Shown: piece after piece, positions 63,293 to 64,000 of the stretch
Layout of the letters: each line of letters begins with the position of its first letter
Position numbering within the stretch: the first letter of the stretch is position 1
Source: AP-16 sp046727735
Lineage (GTDB): Bacteria > Pseudomonadota > Alphaproteobacteria > Rhizobiales > Xanthobacteraceae
Direction of reading: 5' to 3'
Assembly: GCA_046727735.1 (NCBI GenBank)
Contig: JBKPDF010000008.1
Span: forward strand, 1 to 64,000
DNA: 64,000 nt
Made by a program: the position numbers and the translations under genes
Notes under the pieces: model-generated
Database searches by the model: none
Seen by the model: only the letters and a program-made list of their open reading frames with translations
What the model was told of the DNA's origin: nothing

Positions 63293-63997
63293 CTATAGTC
63301 CCAGATAGGCTTGCCGCACCCGGTCGTCGGAGAGCAGCGCCGAGCCGGTGCCGGAGCGCGTGACGCGCCCGGTTTCGAGCACGTAGGCGCGGCTCGCGAG
63401 TTTCAGCGAAACGGCGACGTTCTGCTCGACCAGCACGCAGGTGAGCCCCTCGATATTGAGTTCGCGGATGGTCCTGAGCACGTCGTGCACGATATTGGGC
63501 GCGAGCCCGAGCGAGGGCTCGTCGAACATCACGAGCTCCGGCGCGCCCATCAGGCAACGGCCGATCGCGAGCATCCGCTGCTCGCCGCCGGACAGCGTGC
63601 CGGCCGATTGCCGCTTGCGCTCGGCGAGCTTCGGGAACAGCGCGAACACCCGCTCGCGATTGCGCGCGCGCAGCGCCCGCGCGCGCGGCAGCATGGCGCC
63701 GACCTCGAGATTCTCCTCGACGCTGAGCCTTGCAAAAATCTGCCTGCCCTCGGCGACCTGGCCGATGCCGAGATTGCACACCCGATGGCTCGGCAGGCCG
63801 CCGATCTCGGTGCCGCGCAGCCGGATGCTGCCGCGCGCCGGACGGCGCATGCCGGCAATGGTCTGGATCAGCGAAGTCTTGCCGGCGCCGTTCGCTCCGA
63901 CGATCGCCACGATCGAGCCCTGGTCGACGGCGAGCGACACGCGGTCGAGCGCCTGGGCGTCGCCGTAGAAGACATCGAGATCCTCGACGACCAGCAT
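63293..63997 (-). CDS. livF: Branched-chain amino-acid ABC transporter ATP-binding protein LivF
   Basis: A 234-residue ATPase of the high-affinity branched-chain amino-acid (or related solute) importer. Walker A GANGAGKTS, Q-loop VAEGRQIFARL, signature LSGGEQRMLAIGRCL, Walker B ELVMFDEPSLGLAP and H-loop VEQNV are typical of LivF. Length is standard. ATG 63997 is three bases from the window end, and livG or permeases probably lie beyond it. Its stop is 49 bases from the right arm of the GIY-YIG unit. Confidence 0.93.
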   Translation of the reverse strand: MLVVEDLDVFYGDAQALDRVSLAVDQGSIVAIVGANGAGKTSLIQTIAGMRRPARGSIRLRGTEIGGLPSHRVCNLGIGQVAEGRQIFARLSVEENLEVGAMLPRARALRARNRERVFALFPKLAERKRQSAGTLSGGEQRMLAIGRCLMGAPELVMFDEPSLGLAPNIVHDVLRTIRELNIEGLTCVLVEQNVAVSLKLASRAYVLETGRVTRSGTGSALLSDDRVRQAYLGL

Positions 63998-64000
63998 CTA

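Overview
The window is high-GC DNA from an alphaproteobacterium, most likely a soil Hyphomicrobiales (Rhizobiales) member near Bradyrhizobium, Pseudolabrys or Rhodoplanes. I infer this from tandem 'MRRREF'-type substrate-binding proteins, an alpha/beta-hydrolase fused to a class III cyclase, HWE histidine kinase, peptide, sugar and branched-chain amino-acid ABC transporters, and many palindromic intergenic repeats of the rhizobial kind. No rRNA, tRNA, CRISPR array or transposase was recognised.

Layout. 1-6.7 kb: HAD phosphatase (cut by the window edge), a WaaG-like glycosyltransferase, two small exported proteins, and a nucleotidyltransferase, epimerase and dehydratase for nucleotide sugars. 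6.7-7.6 kb: an orphan polymorphic-toxin tip with a candidate immunity gene. 7.6-14.4 kb: two membrane glycosyltransferases, lptF, a GT9 and a GT4 enzyme. 14.3-19 kb: three tandem ABC_sub_bind proteins, an MFS transporter and truncated remnants, joined by near-identical ATGA junctions. 19-22.7 kb: GYD protein, an unknown protein, a membrane glycosyltransferase and a GT2-GtrA fusion. 22.7-26.6 kb: hldE and hldD, with waaF divergent. 26.7-31.1 kb: HWE kinase, a small Tyr/Gly-rich exported protein, ATC-hydrolase-like protein, hydrolase-cyclase. 31.6-33.7 kb: DUF2158, gmhA, waaC. 34-43.3 kb: exported metallopeptidase, an AT-richer secreted protein, a TRAP transporter, pyrophosphatase and a frameshifted patatin. 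43.4-49.8 kb: a peptide-type ABC operon headed by a DUF1028 protein. 50.3-56.3 kb: frameshifted galE, an MsbA-like exporter, FAH protein and two glycosyltransferases. 56.3-60.8 kb: a UgpABCE/MalEFGK-like sugar ABC system. 61-64 kb: GST with a divergent MarR regulator, a small protein, a GIY-YIG nuclease between inverted repeats, and livF.

The unifying theme is the cell envelope. gmhA, hldE and hldD make ADP-heptose; waaC, waaF and a third GT9 add heptose-type sugars; WaaG and other transferases extend the core; GT39-type and GT2-GtrA proteins modify glycans at the membrane; lptF and an MsbA-like exporter move LPS. These genes are scattered in short operons, separated by repeats and accessory genes, which suggests repeated rearrangement.

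The most interesting accessory features are the orphan toxin/immunity pair, the GIY-YIG gene bracketed by about 115-bp inverted REP-type arms, the recombination-scar array of substrate-binding genes, paired MarR operators at the gst promoter, and an EcfG-type promoter. Three genes (patatin, galE, GIY-YIG) carry single frameshifts, which may be real decay or base-calling error.
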